Part shown: piece by piece, positions 20,093-32,289 of the stretch
Layout: each line of letters starts with the position of its first letter
Position numbering within the stretch: position 1 is the stretch's first letter
NCBI GenBank assembly: GCA_902984215.1
Contig: CADWAF010002106.1
Coordinates: forward strand, 1 to 64,000
Reading direction: 5' to 3'
DNA length: 64,000 nucleotides
DNA from: Willaertia magna
Taxonomy: Eukaryota; Heterolobosea; Eutetramitea; Acrasida; Naegleriidae
Position numbers and translations under genes: made by a program
Notes under the pieces: model-generated
Told to the model about the DNA's origin: nothing
Seen by the model: the letters and a program-made list of their open reading frames with translations, nothing else
Database searches by the model: none

Positions 20093-22302
20093 ATGAGTTA
20101 CAACAATTCAACGACAAATTCCACCACCTCATCGTCTTCGAATAAACAACGGGTGAGTGCCAAAACATTAGGAAATTATATATTACTAAAAGGAAAACTA
20201 ATAGGTAAAGGAGCGTACGCAGAAGTTTTTGAAGGTTATAGAAAAGATGATAAACTACCTGTTGCCATTAAAGTTATTCCAAGAAATAAACTAAACGATA
20301 AACTAATGCGTAGTTTAGAATCCGAAATTAATGTAATGAAAAAAATTAAATCTGATTATGTTATAAAACTTTATGAAGTACATCGAAGTAAAAGAAATTT
20401 CTATTTAATTTTAGAAATTTGTTACGGTGGAGAATTAAATAAATTTATGAAAAAATCAAGACCTAAAGAATTAGTAAATGCATTCGGAGGATTAAAAGAA
20501 CAAGTAGTTAGAAAGTTTCTTTATCATTTAGCTAAAGGTTTAAAACATATGAATGACCAACGTTTAGTTCATAGAGATTTAAAACCTGCTAATCTTTTAC
20601 TTTCAAAACCTTTTAAATTATTATCTTTAAATTTAAAGCCTAATGATATGGAATTTGGAAATTTAAAGATTGCTGATTTTGGATTCGCGAGAGAAATTAA
20701 AGAAAATGATTTAGCACAAACTCTTTGTGGTACACCTCTTTATATGGCGTAAGTTATTATTATTTTAGTTGATAAATCATGTTATTATTATGGTTTAAAA
20801 TAAATATCTACAGTCCAGAGATTTTAGCAAGTAGGAGATATGATAGTAAGGCTGATTTATGGTCAGTTGGTGCGATTTTATATGAAATGTTGTTTGGAAG
20901 AGCTCCATATCTAGCTGCGAATACAATGGATCTTCAAAATCAAATTCGTACAGCTCCTCCTCTCTATCCAAGTGATGGTTCTACTGTTTCATTAGAAGTT
21001 GTTTCTTTATTGAAAGGATTATTACAAGCAGAACCATCTAATAGATTTACTTTTGAAGCTTTTTATAATCATCCTTATATGAAACAATTAAGAGAAGAAT
21101 ATGGAGATGTTGAAGAATTTGTTCAAAATGTAAATCCACCAATTCCAATTTCAAATCAACCAAATGAAGAAGAAGAGGTAATGAATGAACATTTACCTAA
21201 CATTGAGGAAGATAAGAATAATTATGATGAAGAAAAGAATACCATTGTAGAAGAAGATGTAACTGTTGAAGAAGATGAAATGCCAAAGATTAATACAAAT
21301 GTTATTAATCAAGTGACAACAAATACAAATAATCAAGTTAATTCAAATGATGATCCAAGTGCTCCTTCTTATAGCAAATTAGGAAGTGATGAAGAAATGA
21401 TAAAAGATATAAATACGGCAACTTCTCCTTCAAACTCGAATGGTGATAGAGTTCCTTCATTAAATATGACTAAAGTTTCTACAAAAAGTGCAAATACAGC
21501 AACAACACCTCGTAGAAATAGCAGTATCAATCCTTTTGTTGAGTCAACTATGGGAACCAATATCACTAACTCACCTCCAAAGAAATTATTAATTATGGAT
21601 AAGCAAATTCCAACAACTGATTTATTAAATCAATTGGATAATCAATTCCATCCATTAGAATCAATGATGACAAAATCAGGACGTTTTTCATATCCAAGCG
21701 TTATTTTTGATTTTGATGATTTGAAATGTAATGAAAGTTGTTTACAATTTGTAAAGTTAGTTGAACAAGCTGGAAGAAGATCTTGGGTTATTGCTGAAAC
21801 AGCTTTCTTAATGGAAAAACTTGGTAAATATCTAGAAGCTTTAGCATTATATATTCGTGCCTCAGTGCTTCTACAAGACACCTTGTCCAGATCCCAAGTC
21901 CCTGAATTAGAAAAACAATCAGACAGACTTGTTGCAATTAATGCGTGGATGAGAAAATGTTTCTCTGACTTTTTAAGAAGATCAGATCAATTAAGATTTA
22001 CTAAATTAAGTATGTCACCAAACAGTGAAACAAGTTTTTCTGTAAATGTTGATGATATATTGTACAAGTATGCAGTTAAACTTGCCAAAGAGGCAGCTCA
22101 AAATGAATACCTGACAGATTGTAAATTAAAACAATGTATAGCAATGTATTCCAGAGCTAAATTAATTTTTGAACATTTATTAAGTGATGCCAAACTCCCA
22201 GATTCTAACGATAGAACACAATTAGAAACATTAGCTAAAGGATTAGGTGAAAGAATTGAATCTCTTCAAAACAATGCTAATAACAACAATACTGAACAAT
22301 AA
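20093..22302 (+). CDS. ATG1: ATG1/ULK-type autophagy kinase
   Basis: Two exons, 20093-20748 and 20814-22302, with a 65-base GTAAGT...CTACAG intron whose removal rebuilds the APE motif (LYMAPEIL). The product has 714 residues from the ATG at 20093, which sits in a strong AAAA context; an in-frame ATG at 20012 would add 27 residues. The kinase domain is complete: a glycine loop GKGAYAEVFEG, VAIK, HRDLKPAN, DFGFA and GTPLYMAPE. A low-complexity linker follows. A helical C-terminal domain (about 500-700) has the ULK/ATG1 pattern of MIT-like repeats (SWVIAETAFLMEKLGKYLEA). ATG1 starts autophagosome formation by phosphorylating ATG9, ATG13 and PI3-kinase partners. It converges on eIF3g with 49 bases between stops. 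Confidence 0.9.
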
Positions 22303-22351
22303 TAATTTTGTATTTTAATGTACATAGTAATTTATCAAAAAATTAATTTAT

Positions 22352-23104
22352 TTAAAATCTTCTTTGTTGTTTCGACCATTCTACAGAAAGTAATAAGTGA
22401 TTTAAACTAAAGTTATCAAACCTCTTAATTGCTTCTTCTGCTTCCTCTGGTGTAGAGTAAGTAATCAAAGCGAAACCCTTGTTACCACCATTATACCCTG
22501 CAGGTAAATAAACTTTAATAATTTTACCAACTTGTCCGAATAATAATCTTAAATCATTTTCAGTTGCTCTTTCATCCAAGTTAGTTACTCTAATAGCACG
22601 ATTAACTTCACCACCACCTGATGAAGATGATGCAGTATCGGAAAATGTTTTATTTCTAAGACTTGGTGGAACATAAACTCCTGCTTTAGTTTTATCTTGC
22701 ACAGTTGGTTGAATAACATGTTCTTCTTTCTTTTCTTCAATTTTACTTTCAGCTTCTTTTGCCAATTGTGTTTGAATTTTATTAAGAACTTGTTCCTTTT
22801 CATCTGCAATAGTAGGTATCGATGTAGGTTGGAATGTTTTATTAACAGGTTCAAAATGAATTGGTTCACCAATTGCAGTTACATCTCTTTCTCCTAATGA
22901 TGTATCAATAGCTAATCCAAATTTCTTCCATTTACGTCTTTCTTCAACAATTGGATTAATTTTCTTTTGTTGTTTTACTTTAACTTTCTTTATAATTCTA
23001 ACTTTTTTACCATCTTTTATTCTTTCTTCAGTAATTATCTTGATTCCTCCGTCTTCTTCTTGGTCTGCCCAAGATAATTTACTATCTGTTGTTGTTTTAG
23101 ACAT
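22352..23104 (-). CDS. EIF3G: Translation initiation factor eIF3 subunit G
   Basis: A single exon of 250 residues. eIF3g helps scanning by the 43S complex. The N-terminus begins with the family pattern LSWADQEEDGG and a basic stretch rich in KVK. GVYVPPSLR marks the linker. The C-terminal RRM (about 167-247) has RNP2 IRVTNL and RNP1 KGFALITY and ends in VEWSK. Human eIF3g has a CCHC-type zinc knuckle between the N-terminal region and the PPSLR linker; there is no Cys or His cluster here, so that module is missing. The protein is about 70 residues shorter than human eIF3g. Confidence 0.92.
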   Translation of the reverse strand: MSKTTTDSKLSWADQEEDGGIKIITEERIKDGKKVRIIKKVKVKQQKKINPIVEERRKWKKFGLAIDTSLGERDVTAIGEPIHFEPVNKTFQPTSIPTIADEKEQVLNKIQTQLAKEAESKIEEKKEEHVIQPTVQDKTKAGVYVPPSLRNKTFSDTASSSSGGGEVNRAIRVTNLDERATENDLRLLFGQVGKIIKVYLPAGYNGGNKGFALITYSTPEEAEEAIKRFDNFSLNHLLLSVEWSKQQRRF

Positions 23105-23627
23105 TTTTTATAATTCTTCAATTCATTTTTAAAATTTAATTTTTTTTGTTTCAAGGCCTCTTAGTCTCAATGCACTGTAATTTTGAATGAAGAGTTTATT
23201 AAACGAATTAAACTATTCATTTGTTGTATTATACAATACCTGTATCAATTGTTTGTGTAGTTATTAGATTGTCTTTTCTTTGTCTTTATTTTGACTATTT
23301 TTGTTAACAAAAGGCGCATTGGGTGCACAGTTAGCATTTCAAGTTTTAACTCAAGGAGCTGAATACTCCTGTAGTCCACTTCACATTCTAATCAAAAACT
23401 AATTGCCAACATTTCAATTCAAGAAAATAAAAGAAATAATTACTCTCCTTTGAGAAAAAAAAAGAAAAAATTTTGAAATCCCTTAGAACTGTGTGGATCT
23501 ATATTATCACTGTCACTTGTCTAAACTGTTGACCCAGCCAACATCCATTTTACTTTCAAAAAAAAAATTTTCAAACAATTTCCAAGGGATTTTTTCAAAA
23601 AAATTATAGAGTTATCCCTTTATTGAC
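23105..23627. other. Divergent intergenic region, nothing recognised
   Basis: Shared upstream region of eIF3g (minus) and the large membrane protein (plus). It holds A and T tracts but no recognised RNA gene. Confidence 0.5.
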
Positions 23628-26600
23628 ATGATGTTAAACAATAATAACATTATTACTGGGAGGACTATCATCATCTTCTTAATTTCATTCCTTTTCTTCC
23701 TTCTTTCCTCTAGTTTTATTTCTTGTCAAAATAATGGTAAGTTAATTATTAAATACATACCGGTATCATTAAAAATTATTGACAATCATGATCTATAAAA
23801 AACAGATTTACAACAAAATTCTATATTCTTTTACTTTCCATTTCAAGAAGATAGATTTATATTAAAACAAAATAGTTATACACCACTTTTAAATTGTTCA
23901 TGTCAAGGAGACATAACAAAAGTTGGACAAGTAGTTTCAGTTGCCACTTGTTATGTAGATACATCAAATTCAATAATTTTAAAACCAAATACAGCTGGAT
24001 ATTGTAATATTATGATTGATAATGTTTTAACTTCAGAGGAATTTATGTATATTACAGATTTTATAGTTTCTCCATTTGGTATTAGTATTTCACCACAAAT
24101 TCCTGATTTAGCGCAATTACAATTAATTAGTCAACCTAACATTCCAGATGTTACAATTTTTTCAAGATTATTAGGTAATTCAGTACAATTAAGAAGTTTA
24201 TATATACCTACAATTACAAGTAATATTGAAGTATCATCTACAAATATTACATTTACTTTAACTAAAGAAAAAATACAAAATTTAATTGATAATTTATTAT
24301 ACAATGATGATAATAGATATGTACGTGTTGATTTAGAGATTTTATTAAATGGAATTGTATATTCTGTTACACAACCAATTAATTTATTTAAAAATCCAAA
24401 AATTACAAATGTTTATCCAAAATTAGTTAGAGTGAATGAAGCAACTACAATTTTAATTAATTCAAATCCAAATCCAGTTAATAATGAATTTGGTTTTACA
24501 AATACTGGTTCTTCTTTATTAGTTAGATTTTGTCAACCATCAATTATCTTTAATAATGTTATTTATATTAATAGTAATCAAATTAAAACAACTGTAACAT
24601 GTCCTTCACAAAGTACTAACTCAATCTTAGAATACTCACAAGATGGTGGTGTTAGTTTCATTCCAGTTGGTACTTTACCTGTTTTTGATATTTCTAGAGC
24701 TAGTGTAACTTATACAAATGCTGTAGGTAGTTCAGCGACTGGATGTAGTATTTTTGGTAAGAATAAGATGAATATTCAATTTAATAATGTTGATGCATTT
24801 AGTAAGGTTACTACATCTAATTCAGTTGTTGAGTTATCACTATTTTCTAGACAGGTAAATGATCAGTTAGGTCCAAATGATATTATCAGTTGTCATTGGT
24901 CATCTAGTAATGATTATCAATTAAATTGTGATTGTCCAATTTTATGGGATAAAAGTGTTAATTTACCACAAGATTTTGTTTATAATTTAAAACCAGTTTC
25001 AGTTTATTCAAATGATCAATTAATTATTTATAGTAATACTTTCAATGAACAAACAAGTAAAATACATTATGATTTAGTTGATCAAATTTCTGTAAAGTCA
25101 CCAATCGCCACTTTTGCATTTGATGCTTTAAATCAAACAAATTTAAAAATTGAATTAAGTAATATGAATGTTATTTATATTCAAGATCAAATTATTTATA
25201 ATTATTATTTAACAAGTACTAAAGATATTAATGATCACAATAATATTCCATTAAACTGTCAATGGGATGCTTTATCTTTAAATGATAAAGTAATTTGTGA
25301 TTTTTCAGCTTATTTCTTAAATGACAATAGTCATACAGCATTAAATAATATTTCTAGATTATGTGGAAATAATTGTACTTTATTTACAAAAGATGGATAT
25401 GACAGTGATTTTAATAATTGTATTAATTCGTGCAATTTATATTTAATAGTTAGTTTAAATAGAAATAGTAGTTTCTTTCCAAGTTATTTTGGTCCATTAA
25501 CTATTCCATTAACTTTTACAACATTTAATACTTTTAATTTAATTCCAATTATTAAATTAAATAGTATTACACCAGATACTATTTTAGTTGAAAATTTATT
25601 AACCATGCCAGTTTCAATTAATACTAATGGAGTTAAAACATTTGTTTCAAGTAGTTCATTATTTTACAATTGGGTAGAAGAAACAACAACCAATAGAATT
25701 TATTCTGGTTCTGTTAATTATATTGATAATTATAATTTAAAATTAAATGCAATAGATAATAATGGAATTGATTTACAAAATACACAATCAGGTAGATTTA
25801 AATTACAATTATCAATGAATGGAAAGACAGGTGTATATGGTAATGATCACAGTAATATTCGTTTAAAGATTTTAAATAAGAAAGATGTTGTAATTAAATC
25901 ATTTGTTCAATACAAGTTAAATGGTACAGATCCAATCCCAGAAGGTTATGATCCAAATACTGTTTCACCAATTGAAACATCATTCTTGATTGATGGAAGT
26001 GGTTTCCCAGATTCACAATCAATTAAAATTAAATTTGTTTTACCACAAACAACAGTTACTAATATACAAGCAAGAAGTGCATTAATACAAAGATCAAAGA
26101 AACAATATCGTAATTTATCACAAGCACTTCCTTATTATAAAAGGATGATTATGTCACAATACCAAACAGAACAACAAAATAATGTAATTTCATTTACTGG
26201 TGATTGTAGTTATTTTAGTTTTACTCAATTACGTTGTACTTCACCAAATTTATTATCATCAGGTATTTCATTACCATTTTCATTTAACGTTTCTTTATCT
26301 TTTGATGGTGGTTTGTCATATTTCTCACCAACTAAACCTGATGGTAATTATGCAAGTATTACTGTAAGAGCATCAGAACAACCAATTATTGTTCAAGCCA
26401 TTCCATCAAGAGGACCTATCAATCCATTAGAAAAATCAATTACAGTGACATTGAAGGGTTTAATTAAAGATGTTATTTCATGTTCTGTTAAATATGTCAA
26501 TCCATTAAATCCTATTGGTGTTGATATTTCAGTTAATTATACAACAACTCCTAATTTAGAAAATACAGATGAATTTCAATGTGTAATTGATACAGTATCA

Positions 26601-29600
26601 CTTAAAAAACAAATAGATTATTATAATGCTAATATTTCTACTTCAAGTAATACAACAATTACTTTCCCACAAAAAGATACATTTAAAATTATTTTAACAA
26701 CATCAACTGGATTAGGAAGTGATGCTTTTACATTTGAATTTTATGAACATCCAAGAATTATTAATACTTATCCAACTGCAATTAATTCACAAGGTAAAGA
26801 TTTTATAATTATTGAAGCTGACAGAAATGGTGCAATGTTTGATACATCCTATAATATTGTCTTCAAATTAGGTGATTTCAGTACAACTGACAAGTACTGT
26901 CAATACGCTTATGGTACAGACAGACATATTTTGAACTGTTCTGCTCCAGCTCATCCAGATATCACTGCTTCATGTTCAATTACCTATAACTCTTATCAAT
27001 ACATGCAATGTAGTCAAGATATTAAAGTATTAGCATGTGCAGCTGGTTATACAGCAGTAGAATACACAGATGATTGTAAGAGTTGTGCAGCTGGTCAATA
27101 TAAACCTTTAGAAGGTTTCTTTGCATGTATTAATTGTGAAGTTGGTACATACAATAATAATACAGGTCAATCTAAATGTGAGACGTGTCCTCCATTTAAA
27201 ACTACACTTCAACAAGGTAGTACAAATTTATTAAATTGTGATTGTGAAAAAGGTTATTATAGAAGAAATGGTTCTACTCCATATGATGAATGTATTGCAT
27301 GTCCACAAGGTGCAGATTGTTTGGGAAGAGGTGAATTACCAAAACCTTATCCTGGATATTGGTGGGATGACACTGCTTCTACAGGTAAGTTTTTATTTAC
27401 AAAACATTTATTTACAATAATATTTATACATTACAATAATAATAGATGGTAGAATTATTTTATTGAAATGTGATCCTCCAAATGAAAAGATTAGATGTCC
27501 AGGTAATTTAACTTTAACTGGAAGATGTGCAGAAGGTTATACAGGTAGATTATGTACAAGTTGTGTAAAAGGTACTTATTATTTATCAGGTGATGAATGT
27601 AAACAATGTAACCAAGATGTTCAATTGCGTTTCATCATTGTCGTTGTAGTTGTCGTCATTATCGCTTTAGTTTTATTCAAATTTGCTCAATTGAAAGTTA
27701 CTCACCTTTCAAGTATTTCTATTGCTGTCAGTTATTTCCAAGTCATTGCCGTTTTCACAGTTTACAAGTAAGTAATTTTTAAATTATTTATTTAATAACC
27801 TTTTAGTTTCACGTGGCCAGAATCATTACACAGAGCATTGGATGTATTAAAATTCTTCAATCTTAATTTAGATATTTTCGTTCCAGAATGTATTGAAATT
27901 ATTACATATGGTTTGAAATGGGGTCTTACAATTGCTATGCCAGCTATTTTCTGTTTCCTTTTAATTGTTGTATTTGGTTTAGAATGTTTAAGAAGTTTAA
28001 TTCTTTCAAGAGTTCCTTATCTTAGAGCACTTAGAATGCATCCAAAAGTTGTCAAATGTTACGAATTAGAAGGTAATTTCTTTGTTAGACAATTGAAAAT
28101 ACTCAGAAGAGATATTGTTAGAAATCTATTAGTTCCAAGATCAAAAAGAGAGTTATTAGCATTTGGTGACAAGTTTATTCACACTTTTATTGTTGTTGTC
28201 AGTTTCAGTTACGTTTTCGTTATTACAAAAGCAGCTGAAATATTTGATTGTCAAAGCATGATTGATGGTTTAGGAAAAGTTGTTCATCTCTATGTTGGTT
28301 CAAGTCCAGATCTTTATTGTTTTGAAAATGATTGGTGGATCTACTTTGCTTTTGCACTTGTCACATTCCTCTTATTTGGTTTAGGTACTATCTTACTATT
28401 CGCTTACATTGTTTACAAGAAAGATCAAGCTGTAGGTAACATGAAGTTCTACGCTCGTTTCCGTTTCCTTTTCATTCGTTTTAGAAGTGGTAGATTATAT
28501 TGGGAAATTGTTATTATTTTGAGAAAATTATTAATTTCAGCAGCTATTATTTTCTTCTCTAATTGGCCAATTTTAGTTGTGTTATTTACAATGTTTGTGA
28601 TATTTATTAGTTTTATTTTACAAACACATCACGTGCCATATCGTAGAGTTTTCCACAATGTTATGGAGTATATTGTTTTATTATCAACTGAATTTTTATT
28701 ATTCTCTGGTTTACTATTTTACGTAGATCAATTCCCTGATTCATGGAACGCAGATGCTTTAGGTTATTTATGTATCTTAACTGTTATTATAAGTACTGTT
28801 GTTATTGGTATTTTAATTTTACTTGATTTTAGTTCACAATACTATGCTGACAGAAGAAAACAAAAAGAATATGATGCTCAAAAGAAATTACAAAAAGAAA
28901 ATGAATTGAATAAGTTTAATAACAAACATTTAATGAATTTAAATAATAACAATGATACTACTACAGGTGATGAAACTACTGAAAATACAGATACAAATCA
29001 AAAACATACTGTCACATTTAATGACACTACAACTGTACATGGTGGTACAACAACTCTTGTAGTTAATGAACAAACAACTGCAACAAATAATAATGACACA
29101 ACCATTGTTATTGATACAACTGCTGAACAAAAACCAAAAAGTAAAAAGAGACATCCATTTGGTGAAAATTGGAAAGAACTTCCAAAGAAACAAAGAGCAA
29201 AGAATTTTGCTAAATATTGTTTAGATAAATTCTTAGAATTTTTAAAGTCAATTGAAGGTGAAGATTTAGATACTGATATTGCTGAATATGATGATGAATA
29301 TTTATGGGATACTGAACGTTTAGATAGAGGATTACCTTTAATTGAATATAAAGAAAGAGTTGAGATTGATAAGAAGAAAGATAAAAACAATCAATCAGTG
29401 ATTGATGACAATGCAATTACATCAACTCATGTAGATGAACAAAAAACTACAGTTATTTCTGAAAGTATTTTAGGTGAAAAGACAGATAATAGAAATCTTG
29501 TAAATGAAGAAGATAATAATATGATTCAATTAGAAGATAAGAAAGATTTAGGTTTTAGAAAACATCAAGAAACAATGGTCACAGATATTGAATTAGAAGA

Positions 29601-29928
29601 TGTTGTTGTTGAGAAAGAAATGTATAAAAAAGATCAAGAAACTCATGAGATATCAAAGGAAGAGGTACTTGATATTCAAGAAGAAAATGAAGAAAATGAA
29701 GAAGAATTGGATCAAAGGTTTTCAACTGAGGATACTGAATCAGTAGATTCAACTATTGTGAAATCACCCACTGTCAAGAAAGGTATTAATCCAAAGACAT
29801 TTAATAGATTGATTGGAAGAACAGATTCTGAACTTTCAACACCTACTGGAAATAGTCAACAAAATTTATTGTCTGACACTTCTTCTGCTGCTTCTTTGAC
29901 TTCAAATGATGACAGTAAATTGCAATAA
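23628..29928 (+). CDS. Large receptor-like membrane protein (IPT-like ectodomain, Cys-rich, multi-pass)
   Basis: Four exons: 23628-23736, 23806-27384, 27446-27767 and 27807-29928, with introns of 69, 61 and 39 bases, all GT-AG and in phase, giving 2043 residues. The N-terminal signal peptide has a hydrophobic run (FLISFLFFLLSSSFISC). A long beta-rich ectodomain follows, with recurring short Cys-bearing segments of the kind seen in IPT/TIG repeat proteins. A Cys-rich ephrin-receptor-like module comes next (CAAGQYKPLEGFFACINCEVG, then CEKGYY and PGYWW). After that come about six to eight membrane spans, starting at RFIIVVVVVVIIALVLF, and a highly charged cytosolic tail of about 370 residues with TTT/NNN runs. 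The family is not identified; a surface sensor or adhesion protein is inferred. An alternative start is the second ATG at 23631. Confidence 0.82.
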
Positions 29929-30153
29929 ATATGTAAATATAATTTATATCTTTTTTATAAAATAATGATAAAAATTACAAATATTTTTAATTGATTAATA
30001 AAATAAACACAATAACCATATCTTTCATAAAATAGAATATAAAAAAATTTAAAGATAAATTATTAATTTACTATTGTAAAAGCTAATCTTTTAAAGCAGT
30101 TTTTTAAAATTTATTAAATTTATAAATTTCATCCAATTTATCTAAAACAAAGC

Positions 30154-30160
30154 AAAAAAA
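30154..30160 (-). terminator. Pol III terminator of 5S rRNA
   Basis: Seven T residues on the minus strand directly after the 5S 3' end. Confidence 0.85.
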
Positions 30161-30282
30161 TCTACAGCACTACAGGTTCCCGAGAAGTCTCCCATCTCAG
30201 TACTAATGTAGCCCTACTGTGCTTAACTTCTCAAATCGGACGGGGTGAGGTGCTTTCAGATATTTATTAAACCATCGTGCCC
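30161..30282 (-). rRNA. 5S ribosomal RNA
   Basis: Read on the minus strand, about 122 bases carry the 5S landmarks: GTCCGATTTGAGAAGTTAAGC in loop B/helix III, TAGTACTGAGATGGGAGAC in loop E/helix IV, and a 3' end GTGCTGTAGA. A run of seven T follows immediately (30154-30160) and is the pol III terminator. The 5' end is set from pairing of GGCAC with GTGCT and may be off by a few bases. Only one copy is present here, dispersed between protein genes and not in an rDNA array. Confidence 0.92.
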
Positions 30283-30420
30283 AATTTGTTACTTTAAAAG
30301 GGGTGAATTTTCTTTTTGGTGTAGTTTTATGAATTTATTGTATTTATATTTTTTCTTGGTTAAACAAATGAAATAAATTACATTTAAATATTTATTAAAT
30401 ACGATTTATAAAATTACAAA

Positions 30421-32049
30421 TTATTGATTTAAAATCTTTTTCTTTAAAGACTCAAATTCTTCATTAGAAATAATTCCCTTCTCTTTTAATTTTCCAATCT
30501 TCTCTAACTCTTCAATCATATTAGAAGAACTTCTTGGTGAGACCTTAACTTGAGTTGAATTAGCAGTAAGTACCCTTTGTTTCTCTAATTTTTCTAAATC
30601 TTTATCAGTTACCTTATTTAAATCTTTAATATTTTGATCTTTACAAAAATTAGATAATTTCATTGTTGCTTCTAGAATTGCCTTCTCTGCTTCTTTTTCT
30701 GAACTACTATCATTAGTTTTACTATTAGTTGTTGTGGTATTCATTTTCCCATAAACACTATTCACTTTCTTTGTGTCCATCCAAGTTGGAACTTGTTGAA
30801 TATTGGGAGTCTCAGGTAATGACGATTTTGTATGTCTATGAGGTGATTTCACGGTTGTAGTAGTTGAAGATGATGTAGTTGTTGGAGGATTAATTGAAGA
30901 TACAACTGGAGGTTTTGTAGTCACAGTGGCAGTACTATTATTATTTGTAGTGCTACTGGTGGTTGTTGAACTTCTTGGAAGTGGGGGTTTAACAGTAGTT
31001 GTCGTTGTAGTTGTACTAGTAGTTGTAACAGGTGGTTTAGAAGTAGTTGTAGGAATAGGTGGAGGTGTAGTCTTTGTTGGAGGAGGTGTTGTAGTTGACT
31101 TAAAGCTACTAGTTGGTATTGGAGGTTTAGTTGTTGTATTTGATGTAGTGGTTGTTGGTACAACTGGTTTACTAACTACAACAGGTGGTTTTACCTTTTC
31201 TTCTTCTACAATTGGTGGCTTAGTTGTAGTAGGGATTGTTGGAGGAGCTCTTCTTTCTTGTGTTACTACAGGTGATTTTTCCATTGGTGGAGGATTAGAA
31301 GTAGGAATTGTAGGTTTTACAGTAGTGGTAGTATTATCCTTTGTTGGAGGTGGTGGAGCAACTCTTCTTGGCGGCTCTTCCACTTTTGTTGATGAAGTTG
31401 TTGTTTGATATTTATTTGATGTTGTTGGAATAGTTGGTGGAGGAGTAGTTTCCTTCTTAAAAGTTGTAGGAATTGGTGGTTTTACACTTGTATTTGTAGT
31501 AGTTGTAGATACAGGTGGTTTCACAGTAGTTGTTGTACTTGTGATATTTGGTGGAGTAGTTGTAGGTGGCTTAATATTTGTTGGAATTGGTGGTTTTGTA
31601 CTAGTTGGAATAGTTGGTGGTGGTGTAACATCCTTCTTAGGAACGGAAGGAGGTGTCACTACTCTAGGACTTGAATTAGTTGTAGTAGTAGATGTGTTTG
31701 TTGGTGTTGTACCAGTTGACTTTTGTTGTCTCTTTCTCAATTCATCCATTAGTGAATTTCCAGATCCACCAAATGGGTTGATAGGTTGTTGCATACCTCC
31801 GCCACTACTACCACCTGACATACCAGAACCACCACTACTTCCACTACTAGATGATGATGATTTATTTTCTGTTGCTAATGGCGAATCACGAATTGCTTTT
31901 TGGTTTTCTGGAACCTTCTTTAAAGATCTTCCTTTTTGAATATCTGCTAACAAATTGGCTCTTCCTGCAGACGGTGGTTTAACTTGTAATGTACTTGTTG
32001 GTGGAGGTGGCACATTTACCAAACCTGAAGGGGGAGGTGGTACTGACAT
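30421..32049 (-). CDS. WH2 proline-rich protein with C-terminal SHOCT-like domain
   Basis: A single exon of 542 residues. The N-terminus has PPPP tracts followed by a WH2 actin-monomer-binding motif (RANLLADIQKGRSLKKV, about 29-45), as in WIP/verprolin proteins. Residues about 75-400 are low-complexity Thr/Pro/Ser with many KPPIPT, PPPT and similar repeats that could bind profilin and SH3 domains. The last 30 residues (LEKIGKLKEKGIISNEEFESL and on) match the SHOCT short C-terminal helical hairpin. WH2 plus polyproline points to actin filament assembly; the SHOCT part may oligomerise it. The skewed codons create a long antisense open frame at 30926-31408, which I treat as a shadow. Confidence 0.85.
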   Translation of the reverse strand: MSVPPPPSGLVNVPPPPTSTLQVKPPSAGRANLLADIQKGRSLKKVPENQKAIRDSPLATENKSSSSSSGSSGGSGMSGGSSGGGMQQPINPFGGSGNSLMDELRKRQQKSTGTTPTNTSTTTTNSSPRVVTPPSVPKKDVTPPPTIPTSTKPPIPTNIKPPTTTPPNITSTTTTVKPPVSTTTTNTSVKPPIPTTFKKETTPPPTIPTTSNKYQTTTSSTKVEEPPRRVAPPPPTKDNTTTTVKPTIPTSNPPPMEKSPVVTQERRAPPTIPTTTKPPIVEEEKVKPPVVVSKPVVPTTTTSNTTTKPPIPTSSFKSTTTPPPTKTTPPPIPTTTSKPPVTTTSTTTTTTTVKPPLPRSSTTTSSTTNNNSTATVTTKPPVVSSINPPTTTSSSTTTTVKSPHRHTKSSLPETPNIQQVPTWMDTKKVNSVYGKMNTTTTNSKTNDSSSEKEAEKAILEATMKLSNFCKDQNIKDLNKVTDKDLEKLEKQRVLTANSTQVKVSPRSSSNMIEELEKIGKLKEKGIISNEEFESLKKKILNQ

Positions 32050-32289
32050 TATAGCTTGATGATCTTTTTAATATTTTTTTAACTTTGATTTTTTGTAACG
32101 TGTTTTGAAGATTTTGATGCCGAACGCTGTGTCTTTATAAGGGTGGGGAGCATAACCTGTCTAACAGTGGCAATGACATTATTTCAGGGTTTACAGCAAT
32201 TTCACACTAATAAAAATTATAAAATTATAAAAGATTGAATTGTTTTCTAATTATAGTTTTGTAGATTTTTTGTTGTTTGTCATAAATCT

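Noticed and set aside
30926..31408. Long plus-strand open frame rich in Val and Gly opposite the WH2 protein
   Set aside because: It is the antisense shadow of ACA/ACT/CCA repeats; no start context and no domain.
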